Part shown: positions 44,209-53,818 of the stretch, one piece after another | How the letters are laid out: each line of letters starts with the position of its first letter | How positions within the stretch are numbered: the stretch's first letter is position 1 | NCBI GenBank assembly: GCA_028684065.1 | Contig: JAQUGO010000001.1 | Coordinates: 62,001 to 126,000, forward strand | Length of the DNA stretch: 64,000 nt | Reading direction: 5' to 3' | DNA from: Sulfurospirillaceae bacterium | GTDB lineage: Bacteria > Campylobacterota > Campylobacteria > Campylobacterales > Sulfurospirillaceae | Program-made: the position numbers and the translations under genes | The notes under the pieces: model-generated | The model's database searches: none | What the model was told of the DNA's origin: nothing | Seen by the model: the letters and a program-made list of their open reading frames with translations, nothing else

Positions 44209-44727
44209 GTGTCGACTCACTTTAATGAAACAGTTCTAAAAGTCATAATTATTATTGCCATTATTGTCATGTTTGGTATTCTTTATACAACGGGCATAGC
44301 TTTTGTACTGGATCATTATTCATCTTACAATCTCTTACTCCATAAAGTAGCAGCACTTGTAATTATAGGGCTTTTAGTTGGGCATGCATGGCTAAGAAGA
44401 TGTACGATTAGAAGGCTTATACAAGAATGCGTGGCTATTATCATGAACAAACATATTCGCAATGAAGACAATATAGACTTTCTGATTCACAATATCAAAA
44501 ATCAATCCTTTCAAAAACTATGCTTATTGTTTCATTTCGACGTTTCATTTCTTCAAGAAAAGCTTTTAGAACATCACATAAATATCCATAATAATGAAGA
44601 TACTTTAAAAACAATTGCTAAAAGCAATGATAAAGATATGTACCAAATATTCTTACTCATGATGAAATTACATGTAGAAAAAAATAGCCCAACTCCCAAT
44701 GATAGCCCCTCCTGCTATAAATCCTAA
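44209..44727 (+). CDS. Small membrane protein of unknown function
   Basis: About 172 residues from GTG 44209, which has AAGGA six bases upstream. Two hydrophobic helices occupy about residues 12-36 and 44-62 (VIIIIAIIVMFGILYTTGIAFVL; VAALVIIGLLVGHAWL), and the rest is a soluble helical domain. The helix pair ending GHAWLRR resembles DUF4405-type membrane helices, but I cannot assign a family with confidence. Confidence 0.6.
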   Translation: MSTHFNETVLKVIIIIAIIVMFGILYTTGIAFVLDHYSSYNLLLHKVAALVIIGLLVGHAWLRRCTIRRLIQECVAIIMNKHIRNEDNIDFLIHNIKNQSFQKLCLLFHFDVSFLQEKLLEHHINIHNNEDTLKTIAKSNDKDMYQIFLLMMKLHVEKNSPTPNDSPSCYKS

Positions 44728-44813
44728 AAATATAAAATGAATCCTTTTTTAACCATCAAGTAAAAATCCCTCTTAACCACTTTATCTTACGACTAACATG
44801 CAACTCTTTTGCA

Positions 44814-44843
44814 TTGACTTTACAAAGATAATCACGTTATAAT
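44814..44843 (+). promoter_or_regulatory. Sigma-70 promoter of the MarR-family gene
   Basis: TTGACT (44814-44819), an 18-base spacer and TATAAT (44838-44843) form a near-consensus promoter, about 40 bases before the ATG. Confidence 0.6.
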
Positions 44844-44848
44844 TTTAT

Positions 44849-44870
44849 AAGTTTAACTTACAAGTTTAAC
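44849..44870. promoter_or_regulatory. Candidate MarR operator
   Basis: AAGTTTAAC occurs twice (44849-44857 and 44862-44870) with 13-base periodicity, right after the -10 box and before the MarR-family gene. Its position suits autorepression. Confidence 0.45.
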
Positions 44871-44884
44871 GAACTAAAAGGCTA

Positions 44885-45310
44885 ATGATGGATATATTAG
44901 AGCTCTCTTCTTCCCTACAAAGAACAATCACAACACTTCATAAAGAGTTACGCAAACATATCTCTTTGGTCAGTATCTATTCTATGACCGAATTAGAAAC
45001 CATTGCCCATCTTTCACATAACCATGTTTTACTTCCTTCACAGCTCGCAACGTTAACACGCGTTAAAACACAGTCCATGTCACAAATACTGCATAAACTC
45101 GAAAATGACCAACTCATTCAACGAAAACCTTGTTCCAAAGATAAACGCAAAATCTATATTTCACTCACGGACTATGGTACACAGATGGTCGTTAAGATGA
45201 AAAAAGATAAAAGTGAATGGCTCAAAAGAACAATTGAAATGCAATTGAATAAGGAAGAAGTTTTACTTTTGGAACATGTACTCCCTGTTTTGCATAAACT
45301 CCTAGACTGA
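44885..45310 (+). CDS. MarR-family transcriptional regulator
   Basis: 141 residues. The winged helix includes LPSQLATLTRVKTQSMSQILHKLENDQLIQR followed by the basic wing KPCSKDKRKIYISLTDYG, with dimerisation helices at both ends. Such regulators respond to phenolic or antimicrobial ligands. An MFS exporter gene follows downstream, a usual target. ATG 44888 is an alternative start. Confidence 0.9.
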   Translation: MMDILELSSSLQRTITTLHKELRKHISLVSIYSMTELETIAHLSHNHVLLPSQLATLTRVKTQSMSQILHKLENDQLIQRKPCSKDKRKIYISLTDYGTQMVVKMKKDKSEWLKRTIEMQLNKEEVLLLEHVLPVLHKLLD

Positions 45311-45328
45311 TATGACTAAGGATGGACC

Positions 45329-45505
45329 ATGCACACAACTCTTGATAAACAAACCGCTCTTATTTTAATTGATTTTCAGCACGGTATCATCAATTTAACC
45401 CATATTCATATGGTATCCCTCCGTATCGGCAACATGAGAAATACAGAACGAATTGTTGTTGCAACATTCAGTCAATGGAAAGTCAGAGCTAAAAATGAAT
45501 ATTAA
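45329..45505 (+). pseudogene. Remnant of an isochorismatase-family hydrolase gene
   Basis: A 58-codon frame with an AAGGA site starts HTTLDKQTALILIDFQHGII, the typical N-terminus of isochorismatase/cysteine hydrolases including the catalytic Asp. The following ~35 residues no longer match, and the frame stops inside the MFS gene's first codons. Intact members have about 180-200 residues, so most of the gene seems deleted. MarR-isochorismatase-MFS is a common drug-response arrangement. Confidence 0.5.
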
Positions 45506-46703
45506 AACCTTCCGCGCTTTTCAAAGCCGTAATTACCGACTGTTTTTTGCAGGGCAATCCATCTCTCTTATGGGAACGTGGATGCAACGTACGGCCATTT
45601 ATTGGATTATCTATATGCAAACACACTCTGCTTTCATGTTAGGGCTGAGTGTCTTTGCAACACAATTTCCTTCTTTTTTATTTTCATTAGTAGGGGGAAC
45701 CATTGCCGATAGATACAATCGTTTTAAAGTGCTTCTTTTGACGCAGATTATATCAATGATTCAAGCTTTTATACTAACACTGATTGTTATATTTACCAAT
45801 TATTCCGTAGCTGAGTTACTATTTTTGAGTGTCTTATTAGGTATTGTTAATGCTTTTGATGTACCAGCTCGTCAATCTTTAGTCCATGTGATGGTTGATC
45901 GTAAAGAAGATGTAGGCAATGCCATCGCCCTTAATTCCTCTATGGTTAATCTTGCACGTCTTATAGGCCCTGCTGTGGCAGGTATTGTCCTTGAAACATT
46001 AGGAGCTGGAGTATGTTTTATGCTTAATGCTCTTAGTTTTATTGCGGTCATTGCTTCACTTCTTATGATGCACTTGCCTGTTTATATTCCACAAGCTCAT
46101 ACACAAAAAATGCTAAGAGACCTCAAAGATGGCCTACACTATCTTAAATCTACGCCTTCTCTTGGTGTGCTTGTTTTATTACTTTCACTGATTAGTTTAT
46201 GTGTTCTACCTTATGCAACCTTGTTTCCAATCATCGCCAAAGAAACCTTAGGAGGAGATGCTTCAATCTATGGTTATCTTAATAGCTGTGTAGGCATTGG
46301 TGCTTTTTGTGGTGCTCTTTTACTAGCTTCACTCAAAGATACATGCAATCGCAGAAAACTGCTTATTATTGCAACCGTACTTTTTGGTTCAGGTCTTCTT
46401 CTTTTTTCACTTACAGATACCTTACAATTGGCTTTTATCTTTGCAGCATTAACAGGTTTTGGCATGATGTTGCATATTACTATCATCAATACCTTACTTC
46501 AAACCACCTCATCAAGTGAGATGAGAGGAAGAGTCATTAGTTATTTTGCCATGGCTTTTTTTGGCATGCAGCCTCTTGGTGCACTTTTTATTGGAACCAT
46601 CTCACATTATATTGGTGCACCCAAAACTCTCTTTTTAGAAGGTTGTATTGCACTTATCATCATCGCACTATTTTCACCTTATTTGCTCGGAAAAAAAATC
46701 TAA
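45495..46703 (+). CDS. MFS exporter
   Basis: 402 residues with about 12 hydrophobic segments. SRNYRLFFAGQSISLMGTWMQRTAIYW and the loop motif GGTIADRYNRFKVLL between helices 2 and 3 fit the EntS/MFS_3 exporters. It likely pumps a toxic compound and is controlled by the upstream MarR protein. The frame is open 14 codons further up, but ATG 45495 aligns with the family N-terminus. Confidence 0.88.
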   Translation: MNIKTFRAFQSRNYRLFFAGQSISLMGTWMQRTAIYWIIYMQTHSAFMLGLSVFATQFPSFLFSLVGGTIADRYNRFKVLLLTQIISMIQAFILTLIVIFTNYSVAELLFLSVLLGIVNAFDVPARQSLVHVMVDRKEDVGNAIALNSSMVNLARLIGPAVAGIVLETLGAGVCFMLNALSFIAVIASLLMMHLPVYIPQAHTQKMLRDLKDGLHYLKSTPSLGVLVLLLSLISLCVLPYATLFPIIAKETLGGDASIYGYLNSCVGIGAFCGALLLASLKDTCNRRKLLIIATVLFGSGLLLFSLTDTLQLAFIFAALTGFGMMLHITIINTLLQTTSSSEMRGRVISYFAMAFFGMQPLGALFIGTISHYIGAPKTLFLEGCIALIIIALFSPYLLGKKI

Positions 46704-46730
46704 AATAGATTACTCTTTAATGTGCCTTTT

Positions 46731-47456
46731 TTACTTTTGAAAATAGTCTTTAGCGATTCGTTTTGCTTCAGCACCACTTGCACCAGTTCCTTTAAGAGTA
46801 AAAGCAAAAACGCGTGTGCTTTGAGGCTCTTCAACAAATCCCACAAACCAACCTATTCCTCCACAACTCCCTGTTTTCCCTGCAAAGGTCGATTTTTCAG
46901 TTTTTTCGAGAATAATAATCTCTTTTACGATAGTCATTGCATGCTGCGAAAAAGGGAGAGAATTTTCCATTAATTTTGCAAGAAAAATGACTTGTTCCTG
47001 TGCTGATATTTTTAAGCTCCCATCACTTAACCAAAAATCTATCAGTGTTTTGGCCGTATCGTGATTGCCATAATTGGCTTTTTCTACCCATGCTTGCATA
47101 CGTTCAGCTCCAATACGTCGTGCCAATTCTTGATAAAACCAAACCGTAGAAACAGCAATAGCTGAACGCATCGAGTGGTCTTTATTCCAAAAATCATACC
47201 TACGAATTTGTTTATCCCATGGTATGATCTCATTTTCATCTTTGATAACATGAGTATCAAGGGCAATAAGACTATTAAGAATTTTAAACGTAGAGCAAGG
47301 ATTTAAACGTTCAGTTGCAAAAGTCCCATAAATCTCCTCTTGCGAACTATTGACGTCCAAAATGACAGCAGTTCCCTCGTAAGTGCCAAAATTAGGTTCA
47401 GTCGAAAAACCTATCGTTGAGCATAGAATTACGATAAAAATTATTTTCATCATCAT
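46731..47456 (-). CDS. Class D (OXA-type) beta-lactamase
   Basis: 241 residues with a signal peptide (about 1-18). All class D motifs are present: STFK at 55-58 (nucleophile Ser, carbamylated Lys), STV at 103-105, YGN at 129-131 and KTGS at 194-197. The residue before STFK is Cys, giving NPCSTFK where Ala is usual. It should hydrolyse penicillins in the periplasm. ATGATGATG start overlaps the HD gene upstream by 4 bases. No mobile element is adjacent, so it is probably intrinsic. Confidence 0.93.
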   Translation of the reverse strand: MMMKIIFIVILCSTIGFSTEPNFGTYEGTAVILDVNSSQEEIYGTFATERLNPCSTFKILNSLIALDTHVIKDENEIIPWDKQIRRYDFWNKDHSMRSAIAVSTVWFYQELARRIGAERMQAWVEKANYGNHDTAKTLIDFWLSDGSLKISAQEQVIFLAKLMENSLPFSQHAMTIVKEIIILEKTEKSTFAGKTGSCGGIGWFVGFVEEPQSTRVFAFTLKGTGASGAEAKRIAKDYFQK

Positions 47457-48019
47457 GATGCTTTCATTTCTAAGCCTAAAGTAGGAGCAATCGCTCTCAT
47501 AGCCGCGATAACATCAACGATAAGCTCATCCATACTAACCCCTAACATTTCAGCACCGTGTTGCATAACGACCCTACTCGCCCCTGCGGCAAAGCCTTTA
47601 TCTTTGAACTTCTTTTTCGCAGATGAAAGCTCTAAATCCATCACTGATTTACTTGGGCGAACCAAGGCACAAGCGGTAATTAAACCTGTGAGTTCGTCAA
47701 CCGCATAAAGGGTTTTTTCCATTTTAGAGAGTGGCTCAACCTCGGTGCAAATTCCGAAACCATGCGACATAATTGCTCTGATAATCTCTTCAGAATAACC
47801 ACGTTCGCGCATAATTTCTGCTGTTTTATGACAATGCTGTTCAGGAAATTTTTCATAATCCAAATCATGCAATAACCCGACTAATCCCCATATCTCGACA
47901 TCTTCCCCTGCTTTTTGGGCAAAATAACGCATTGTCCCTTCAACCGCAAGTCCATGGGTAACAAGTGCTGGACCATTGTATTCTTTTAATAATGCGTAAG
48001 CTTCTTCTCTATTGGGCAT
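47453..48019 (-). CDS. HD-domain hydrolase
   Basis: 188 residues. Metal ligands of the HD fold are visible: His in VTHGLAVEG, HD in LLHDLDYEKFP, His in MSHGFG and Asp in AVDELTGL. Such small proteins are often phosphohydrolases, but the substrate is unknown. AAAGGATAGAGA precedes the ATG. Confidence 0.85.
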   Translation of the reverse strand: MPNREEAYALLKEYNGPALVTHGLAVEGTMRYFAQKAGEDVEIWGLVGLLHDLDYEKFPEQHCHKTAEIMRERGYSEEIIRAIMSHGFGICTEVEPLSKMEKTLYAVDELTGLITACALVRPSKSVMDLELSSAKKKFKDKGFAAGASRVVMQHGAEMLGVSMDELIVDVIAAMRAIAPTLGLEMKAS

Positions 48020-48221
48020 TCTCTATCCTTTAATGAATGATAAATTATCCTATAACAACGTTAAATTTTTGATAATAACACAACTTTAGTTGGAGATAAA
48101 TAAAAAGATGGCTAAAACACCAAATCTACGCTATACCACGCTTCTAAAGATTTTAGCAACTAGACATTTTAGTTAAGAGGAAAAGCTTAAACCTTTCCTC
48201 TCAATCTTTACATGTAAAGCC

Positions 48222-48686
48222 CTAAAGTCCACTTTTGCGAAGTGCTTCTCGTGAAGCACGATTTACTAACGTAAAATAATCATCCATCACATCTTTATCG
48301 CTTGAGCGTTTGTGCCCTTTGATTTTCACCAAAGTACACTTCTTCTCATCCATCATTTTATAAAAATCTTTATACAACTCGTGATTGGCAATGAGCGTCT
48401 TTTTGTGGGTTAAAAAATGATTCTTTTCCAAACGCTCTTTTCGGCTAGGCAACCCAATAATATTTTGTGAATCCGTATAAATCACTATCTCATCTTCCAA
48501 AGCTTTAAGCTCTTCTATCGCCCATAAAAGTGTTTGAAGTTCAAGCTTAGTGGAAGAGGTATTCTCAAACATTTTCACCTTTACATGTAAAGGTTTAAGC
48601 GCATTCAAATCATAGACAATAAGATACGCGCCAAAGCCTACATTGGTATTAGTATTGACACTACCATCGCTAAAAAGCCGTATCAC
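48222..48686 (-). CDS. Ribonuclease HI-like protein, last catalytic Asp replaced
   Basis: 154 residues with the RNase H fold. LFSDGSVN (Asp), SSTKLELQTLLWAIEEL (Glu) and IYTDSQNIIGL (Asp) give three of the four catalytic carboxylates. The fourth, usually Asp in the C-terminal NxxAD/VDxLA segment, appears as Asn in LVNRASREAL. It may have altered activity. GTG start directly abuts the upstream nitrilase stop. Confidence 0.75.
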   Translation of the reverse strand: MIRLFSDGSVNTNTNVGFGAYLIVYDLNALKPLHVKVKMFENTSSTKLELQTLLWAIEELKALEDEIVIYTDSQNIIGLPSRKERLEKNHFLTHKKTLIANHELYKDFYKMMDEKKCTLVKIKGHKRSSDKDVMDDYFTLVNRASREALRKSGL

Positions 48687-50252
48687 CTAGCCTTTAACCA
48701 CAACAAAATCTTCTTTATCACCTTTCCAGCGTAAAGAGTACAAATCATGACGGCGAGAACGCATATTACGTACACTTCCACGCTCACGAAGCTCTTTTAA
48801 AAGACTCATATCAAGGTCAGCCACCAGTGTCATTTCGGTATTGGGTGTCGCTTCTGCAATCGTAGCATCGTGAGGGAAGGCGAAATCAGAGGGGCTAAAA
48901 ACAGCTGATTGTGAATATTGAATATCCATATTTTCTACTTTTGGAAGCGTACCTACACTGCCGGCAATGGCAACGTAACACTCATTTTCAATAGCTCTTG
49001 CTTGGGCACAACGTCGCACCCTTAAATAGCTATTTTTGGTATCTGTCCAATAGGGAACAAAAAGAATATCAACTCCTTGATCTGCCAAAAGCCTTGGAAG
49101 TTCAGGGAACTCAACATCATAACACACCAAGATACCAACCCTGCCTACATCCGTTTCAAAAACACACAATTTTTCACCACCATGCATTCCCCAGTACGCT
49201 TCTTCATCAGGGGTAATATGCAGTTTTTTTTGTGAATCTTGCGTACCATCTCTTCGGCATAAATAGCTTGCATTGTAAAGAATATTGTCATGATATTGAG
49301 GCATACTACCAGCAATAATGTTAATGTTGTAACGTACTGCAAATTGCCCAATTTTTTCGATTAAAGTATCCGTATGTGCTGCAACGGTACGAATCGCTGT
49401 TTCAGGACTTTCATCGGTTCTCAACGCCATTAAAGGCGCATTGAAAAATTCAGGGAAAAGTACAAAATCAGCATTGTACCCTGCCATAGCATCCACAAAG
49501 AACTCGACTTGATCCAAAAATTCTTCCACGCTTTTAACACTACGCATTTGCCACTGGATAATACCCACACGAACAATGCCTCGATTAACGGTAGGATTGG
49601 TATGTGGCTCTTCATAATCCACATTACTCCATTCTAGCAAAGTGGCATACTCACGAGATGCTGTATCGCCTTTGAGATAGCCTTTTAAAATACGACGCAC
49701 ATGGAAATCATTGGCTAATTGAAAGCCTAAGACATGATCTCGAAGCTCTTTGCCTTTGACTAATTCGATGTATTTCGTAGGAGTCATTTTATCGGCATGT
49801 TCGGCATACCCAGGAATGCGCCCACCGGCAATGATGCGTTTGAGATTGAGTCGATAACACAACTCTTTTCTGGCATCATAGAGCCTTCGTCCAAGCCTTA
49901 ATCCACGGTAATCTGGGTCGACGAAAACATCCAAACCATAGAGTGTATTGCCATCTTCACTATGCGTTGAAATAAGTCCATTGCCTGTTATCTGGTTGTA
50001 CGTATGACGGTCACCAAATTTATCATAATCGACAATCAAGCTTTGCGCTACCGCGATGACTTTTCCATCATCTTCAATGCAAATTTGCCCTTCAGGAAAA
50101 GTAGTGAGCTGTGCCGTAAATTCTTCAAGTGTCCAACCACCTAGTGTTGGATAAACAATGTCCATCATTTTTTTAACGCGATCATAATCATCAAGCTGTA
50201 AATTTCGCAGTACTAATTTATTAGCGTATTTTAAGTCATCATTATTTGCCAT
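48687..50252 (-). CDS. GNAT acetyltransferase-nitrilase fusion
   Basis: 521 residues. An N-terminal GNAT domain (about 1-200; acetyl-CoA loop VDPDYRGLRLGRRLYDAR) is fused to a carbon-nitrogen hydrolase domain (about 225-515). The nitrilase triad is visible as Glu in LFPEFFNAP, Lys in QKKLHITPDE and Cys in LVCYDVEFPELPR. This two-domain architecture is widespread in bacteria, but its substrate is unknown. AAAGGGATATTTCT precedes the ATG. Confidence 0.9.
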   Translation of the reverse strand: MANNDDLKYANKLVLRNLQLDDYDRVKKMMDIVYPTLGGWTLEEFTAQLTTFPEGQICIEDDGKVIAVAQSLIVDYDKFGDRHTYNQITGNGLISTHSEDGNTLYGLDVFVDPDYRGLRLGRRLYDARKELCYRLNLKRIIAGGRIPGYAEHADKMTPTKYIELVKGKELRDHVLGFQLANDFHVRRILKGYLKGDTASREYATLLEWSNVDYEEPHTNPTVNRGIVRVGIIQWQMRSVKSVEEFLDQVEFFVDAMAGYNADFVLFPEFFNAPLMALRTDESPETAIRTVAAHTDTLIEKIGQFAVRYNINIIAGSMPQYHDNILYNASYLCRRDGTQDSQKKLHITPDEEAYWGMHGGEKLCVFETDVGRVGILVCYDVEFPELPRLLADQGVDILFVPYWTDTKNSYLRVRRCAQARAIENECYVAIAGSVGTLPKVENMDIQYSQSAVFSPSDFAFPHDATIAEATPNTEMTLVADLDMSLLKELRERGSVRNMRSRRHDLYSLRWKGDKEDFVVVKG

Positions 50253-50349
50253 AGAAATATCCCTTTAATTTTAACAAGCCTAGAATTAAAATTTGAGATT
50301 TATTTTATCACAGTTTTGTAATGTGATTGATTAGAATAGGGAAGGAATA

Positions 50350-50378
50350 AACAAAAAGAGAGAGCCGAAGCTCTCACT
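50350..50378 (-). terminator. Terminator of the nifHDK operon
   Basis: On the minus strand GAGAGC-TTCG-GCTCTC, a 6-bp stem with a stable UUCG loop, begins 3 bases after the nifK stop and is followed by TCTTTTTGTTT. Confidence 0.8.
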
Positions 50379-51929
50379 TTATCTAACACAGTCGAAGAAG
50401 AAATCTGTTGTAGCGATTCCTTTGGTCTCTTCATCCAAGGCATCAAGAACAGCATTGGTAATCCAAGTAAGAAGGTTAAGTCCACCTTCGTATCCACTGA
50501 TAGAGTATCTATGTAAGTGGTGTCTATCAAAGATTGGGAAACCGATACGAATAAGTGGTATCTTAGTATCACGATACAACTCTTTTCCATATACGTTACC
50601 AATCATGAAATCTACAGGTTCTGTGAAAAGAAGACTTCGTAAAGCCCATAAATCTTTTCCCATCCAAATATTACACTCTTCTTTCCACTGTGATTTAGCA
50701 AGAATTTCTTGCATCTCTTTTTCCCAGTTTTTACGTGGTGCATTGTGGCAAAGAATGTGTGTTGGAACAGCACCCATTTCAACTAAGAAAGAAACGATTC
50801 CTAATAAGAAGTCAGGATCACCCCAAATGGCAAACTTTTTACCGTGCATGTATGGGTAACTATCTTGCATAGCATCGACGAGTTGTCCTCTAAGAACAGT
50901 TAGTTCTTTTGGCACTGGCTTACCTGTAAGTTCACTGAGTTTCATCACAAAAGCATCTGTTCCACCAAGGCCAATTGGGTTACATGTTATGTAGTCTTGT
51001 TTCCAATTGTTTTTAATCATCTTGGCTGTTGCAATGGTTGAATATCTCTGTAAAGAGATAGTCGCTTTTGCACTACTTGCACTTCTTGCAACATCAAGAG
51101 GTGTACCACCAGCATAGAGTTTATACTCACCAGCAGGGGTATTCCATTGTTCTTCATGGTCACCAAGCATAACGATTTTGTCGCTAAACATTGCGGCCAT
51201 TTTTTTAATTTCTTTTAAACTTCCAAGGTATGGTTCAAACCCAGGAATGATGTTGATACGTTCTTCGTCTTTAACGATTTCTCGATCTTCAACAGGATTA
51301 AGCTCTTGTAAAATTGCGTTCATCATATTATCATAACCGGTAATGTGACTTCCTGCAAATGAAGGTGTATGTGCCGCAGGGATTGGTGTACCATCAAGTT
51401 CACCCTCCGCATCAGCTCTTGCACCTAATACAAACGCATTTAAGTCATCTCCGATAACCTCAGCCATACATGTCGTAGAAACCGCGATCATGTCTGGTTT
51501 GTAAAGTGCTTTACAGTTTCGTAAACCCTCTTTCATATTTGAAAGACCACCAAATACCGCAGCACTCTCACTCATAGAGTCAGATACACAAGGAGTTGGT
51601 TCTTTAAAATGTCTTGTAAAATAGCTTCTAAAGTAAGCCACACAACCGTGACTTCCATGAACATAAGGCATCGTGTTTTCAAAACCAAGTGCTGCCATAA
51701 CAGCACCTAAAGGTTGACAAGCCTTAGCAGGATTAATCGTGATATTTTCTCTTGCTAAGTTTTTTTCACGGTATTCCCAAGTGGTTGTCCATTTGGCTAT
51801 TTCGATTACTTTTTCAGGGTTTGTTGCACCTGCGTGACCTTCAAACTGCTGTTTTGTTTTAAAAACTTCTTGATACTCTGGTTTTAAAAAGAGCTTCTGC
51901 CCATTTACTATGTTTTCTACATCTTGCAT
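50379..51929 (-). CDS. nifK: Nitrogenase molybdenum-iron protein beta chain
   Basis: 516 residues. P-cluster cysteines are Cys71 (KACQPLGA), Cys96 (SHGCVAYFR) and Cys154 (STTCMAEVIGDD). It forms the alpha2-beta2 dinitrogenase with NifD, encoded 10 bases upstream. AAGGAG precedes the ATG. A hairpin with T run follows, so nifENB and other nif genes are not co-transcribed here. Confidence 0.98.
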   Translation of the reverse strand: MQDVENIVNGQKLFLKPEYQEVFKTKQQFEGHAGATNPEKVIEIAKWTTTWEYREKNLARENITINPAKACQPLGAVMAALGFENTMPYVHGSHGCVAYFRSYFTRHFKEPTPCVSDSMSESAAVFGGLSNMKEGLRNCKALYKPDMIAVSTTCMAEVIGDDLNAFVLGARADAEGELDGTPIPAAHTPSFAGSHITGYDNMMNAILQELNPVEDREIVKDEERINIIPGFEPYLGSLKEIKKMAAMFSDKIVMLGDHEEQWNTPAGEYKLYAGGTPLDVARSASSAKATISLQRYSTIATAKMIKNNWKQDYITCNPIGLGGTDAFVMKLSELTGKPVPKELTVLRGQLVDAMQDSYPYMHGKKFAIWGDPDFLLGIVSFLVEMGAVPTHILCHNAPRKNWEKEMQEILAKSQWKEECNIWMGKDLWALRSLLFTEPVDFMIGNVYGKELYRDTKIPLIRIGFPIFDRHHLHRYSISGYEGGLNLLTWITNAVLDALDEETKGIATTDFFFDCVR

Positions 51930-51939
51930 TTTGCTCTCC

Positions 51940-53394
51940 TTAGTTTGATTCCCATGGTGCTTTGGTGTGAGCCCATACTGGGGAGTTCATCGCCAAATCC
52001 ATGTCTTTTGCAAAAATTGCAAAGGCATCGTATCCATGATACGGACCACTATAATCCCATGAGTGCATTTGTCTAAATGGTAAGCCCATCTTTTGGAAGA
52101 CATATTTCTCTTTAACACCACTCGCAACCAAATCAGGTTTCAACTTTTGAACAAATTTTTCCAATTCGTACTCGTTAACATCATCATAAATTAATGTTGT
52201 ACCAACAAGTTCATCTTTCGTTCGTTTATAGTCATCTCCGTGTCCAAACTCATAACCTGTTCCAATGATTACCATACCTAAGTCTTCATATGCACCGATA
52301 ACATGTCTTGGGCGAAGTCCACCGACATAAAGCATAACGGTTTTGCCCTCTAATTTTGGGCGGTACTTTGCGATAACTTTATCTGTCATGGCTGTATATT
52401 TAGCGATGACAGCTTCTGTTTTAGCTTGAACGCTCTCATCAAAACAAGCAGCAATTTTGCGTAAACTCTCCGTTGTTTTAGTCGGTCCAAAGAAGTTATA
52501 CTCGATCCAAGGAACCCCAAATTCTTGTTCCATATGTCTTACAACATAGTTCATACTTCGGTAACAATGTAAAAGATTGAGCTTCGCTTTAGGAGCCATA
52601 GTAAGCTCTTTATAAGTCGTATCACCACTCCATTGAGCGATAACTCTTAAACCCATCTCTTCAAGCAAGATTCTTGAACTCCAAGCATCTCCACCGATGT
52701 TATAATCGCCGATGATAGCAACATCATAAGGTGTAGATTCAAAATCTTTTTTATAAGAGTTATCAGGTAAAACCTCATCACGAATCATATCGTTAGCGAT
52801 ATGGTGACCAAGACTCTGAGAAACTCCACGGAAACCTTCACAAGAAACCGCAACTGTTGGCTTGCCTGAATCTTTTTTATACGCTTTAGCTACCGCTTGG
52901 ATATCATCCCCAATCAAACCGATAGGACATTCACTTTGAATGGAAATACCATTATTAAGTGGAAAAAGACCATCAATTTCTGATAAAGCCGCTTTAAGCT
53001 TTTTATCACCACCAAATACGATGTCTTTTTCATTATAATCCGTTGAAAAGTTCATCGTTACATACGTATCAATACCTGTTGTTCCGATATAATAATTTCT
53101 TCTTCCCGCGCGGCTATATTGCCCACAACCAATTGGGCCGTGAGAGATATGAATCATATCTTTTACAGGACCCCACACAACACCCTTACTTCCAGCATAA
53201 GCACAACCACGTTGACTCATCACACCTGGAACGGTTTGTTTGTTACTTTTCGTTGCGTCACAAGCACCTTTTACGCCCTCAGGGGCATCCACACCTAAGT
53301 GTTTTGCACGACTTTTTTTTGCCTTCTCAGGGTAGGCTTCTAGAATTTCTTCAATGGCCGCTTCTTGCTGGCTCTGTAGTGTTTGTGTTGTCAT
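51940..53394 (-). CDS. nifD: Nitrogenase molybdenum-iron protein alpha chain
   Basis: 484 residues. P-cluster cysteines are Cys64 (QRGCAYAG), Cys90 ([11 protein letters not shown]) and Cys156 ([11 protein letters not shown]). FeMo-cofactor ligands are Cys277 ([10 protein letters not shown]) and His444 ([12 protein letters not shown]). This is the molybdenum-type enzyme; no delta subunit gene of V- or Fe-nitrogenase is present. AAAGGAAAAAA precedes the ATG. Confidence 0.98.
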   Translation of the reverse strand: MTTQTLQSQQEAAIEEILEAYPEKAKKSRAKHLGVDAPEGVKGACDATKSNKQTVPGVMSQRGCAYAGSKGVVWGPVKDMIHISHGPIGCGQYSRAGRRNYYIGTTGIDTYVTMNFSTDYNEKDIVFGGDKKLKAALSEIDGLFPLNNGISIQSECPIGLIGDDIQAVAKAYKKDSGKPTVAVSCEGFRGVSQSLGHHIANDMIRDEVLPDNSYKKDFESTPYDVAIIGDYNIGGDAWSSRILLEEMGLRVIAQWSGDTTYKELTMAPKAKLNLLHCYRSMNYVVRHMEQEFGVPWIEYNFFGPTKTTESLRKIAACFDESVQAKTEAVIAKYTAMTDKVIAKYRPKLEGKTVMLYVGGLRPRHVIGAYEDLGMVIIGTGYEFGHGDDYKRTKDELVGTTLIYDDVNEYELEKFVQKLKPDLVASGVKEKYVFQKMGLPFRQMHSWDYSGPYHGYDAFAIFAKDMDLAMNSPVWAHTKAPWESN

Positions 53395-53426
53395 TTTTTT
53401 TCCTTTATCTTTGAGGGAAAGTGCAA

Positions 53427-53786
53427 TTAAGCAACTTTAACCCTGTAGAGAAGCATATCGTCGAGTTTTTTACAAACAGCTGCTGTTACGCCACCATCGA
53501 CTGCTTTAGAAACCTCACTCATTTGATATTTATTGGTGTAAAAAATCATTTTGTATTCACCTTCGATGTCTGATTTTTTGTAGTAATCAGCCAATGCGGT
53601 GAAAAGGAATGATCCTTTTTCAACTCTTAAGTCTTCTTGTTTAATACCATCACGATTTTCGCTGGTAAGAATTGCATAACTTACATCTGAAAGATCACCT
53701 GCTTCACTGATTACTTTTTCAACAACTTGCTCATGACTAATTTTATTTCCCATAGCTGCTGGGAAGTGATATCCGCATATAAACAT
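53427..53786 (-). CDS. Unknown 119-residue protein between nifH and nifD
   Basis: A soluble alpha/beta-looking protein ([19 protein letters not shown]... [20 protein letters not shown] ... [14 protein letters not shown]). AAAAGGAGCACATT before the ATG shows it is translated. It occupies the place where archaea and clostridia have the PII-like nifI genes, but it has no PII signature or T-loop. It could assist nitrogenase assembly or regulate activity; that is inference from position only. I do not recognise a family. Confidence 0.75.
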   Translation of the reverse strand: MFICGYHFPAAMGNKISHEQVVEKVISEAGDLSDVSYAILTSENRDGIKQEDLRVEKGSFLFTALADYYKKSDIEGEYKMIFYTNKYQMSEVSKAVDGGVTAAVCKKLDDMLLYRVKVA

Positions 53787-53818
53787 AATGTGCTCCTTTT
53801 TATATTTTTCATTTATTC

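Noticed and set aside
46731-47456. Beta-lactamase as a mobile resistance cassette
   Set aside because: No attC site, insertion sequence or transposase adjoins it, and it overlaps a housekeeping-type HD gene.
53427-53786. PII-like NifI regulator between nifH and nifD
   Set aside because: The position fits, but no PII signature or T-loop pattern is present and the N-terminus is unlike PII proteins.
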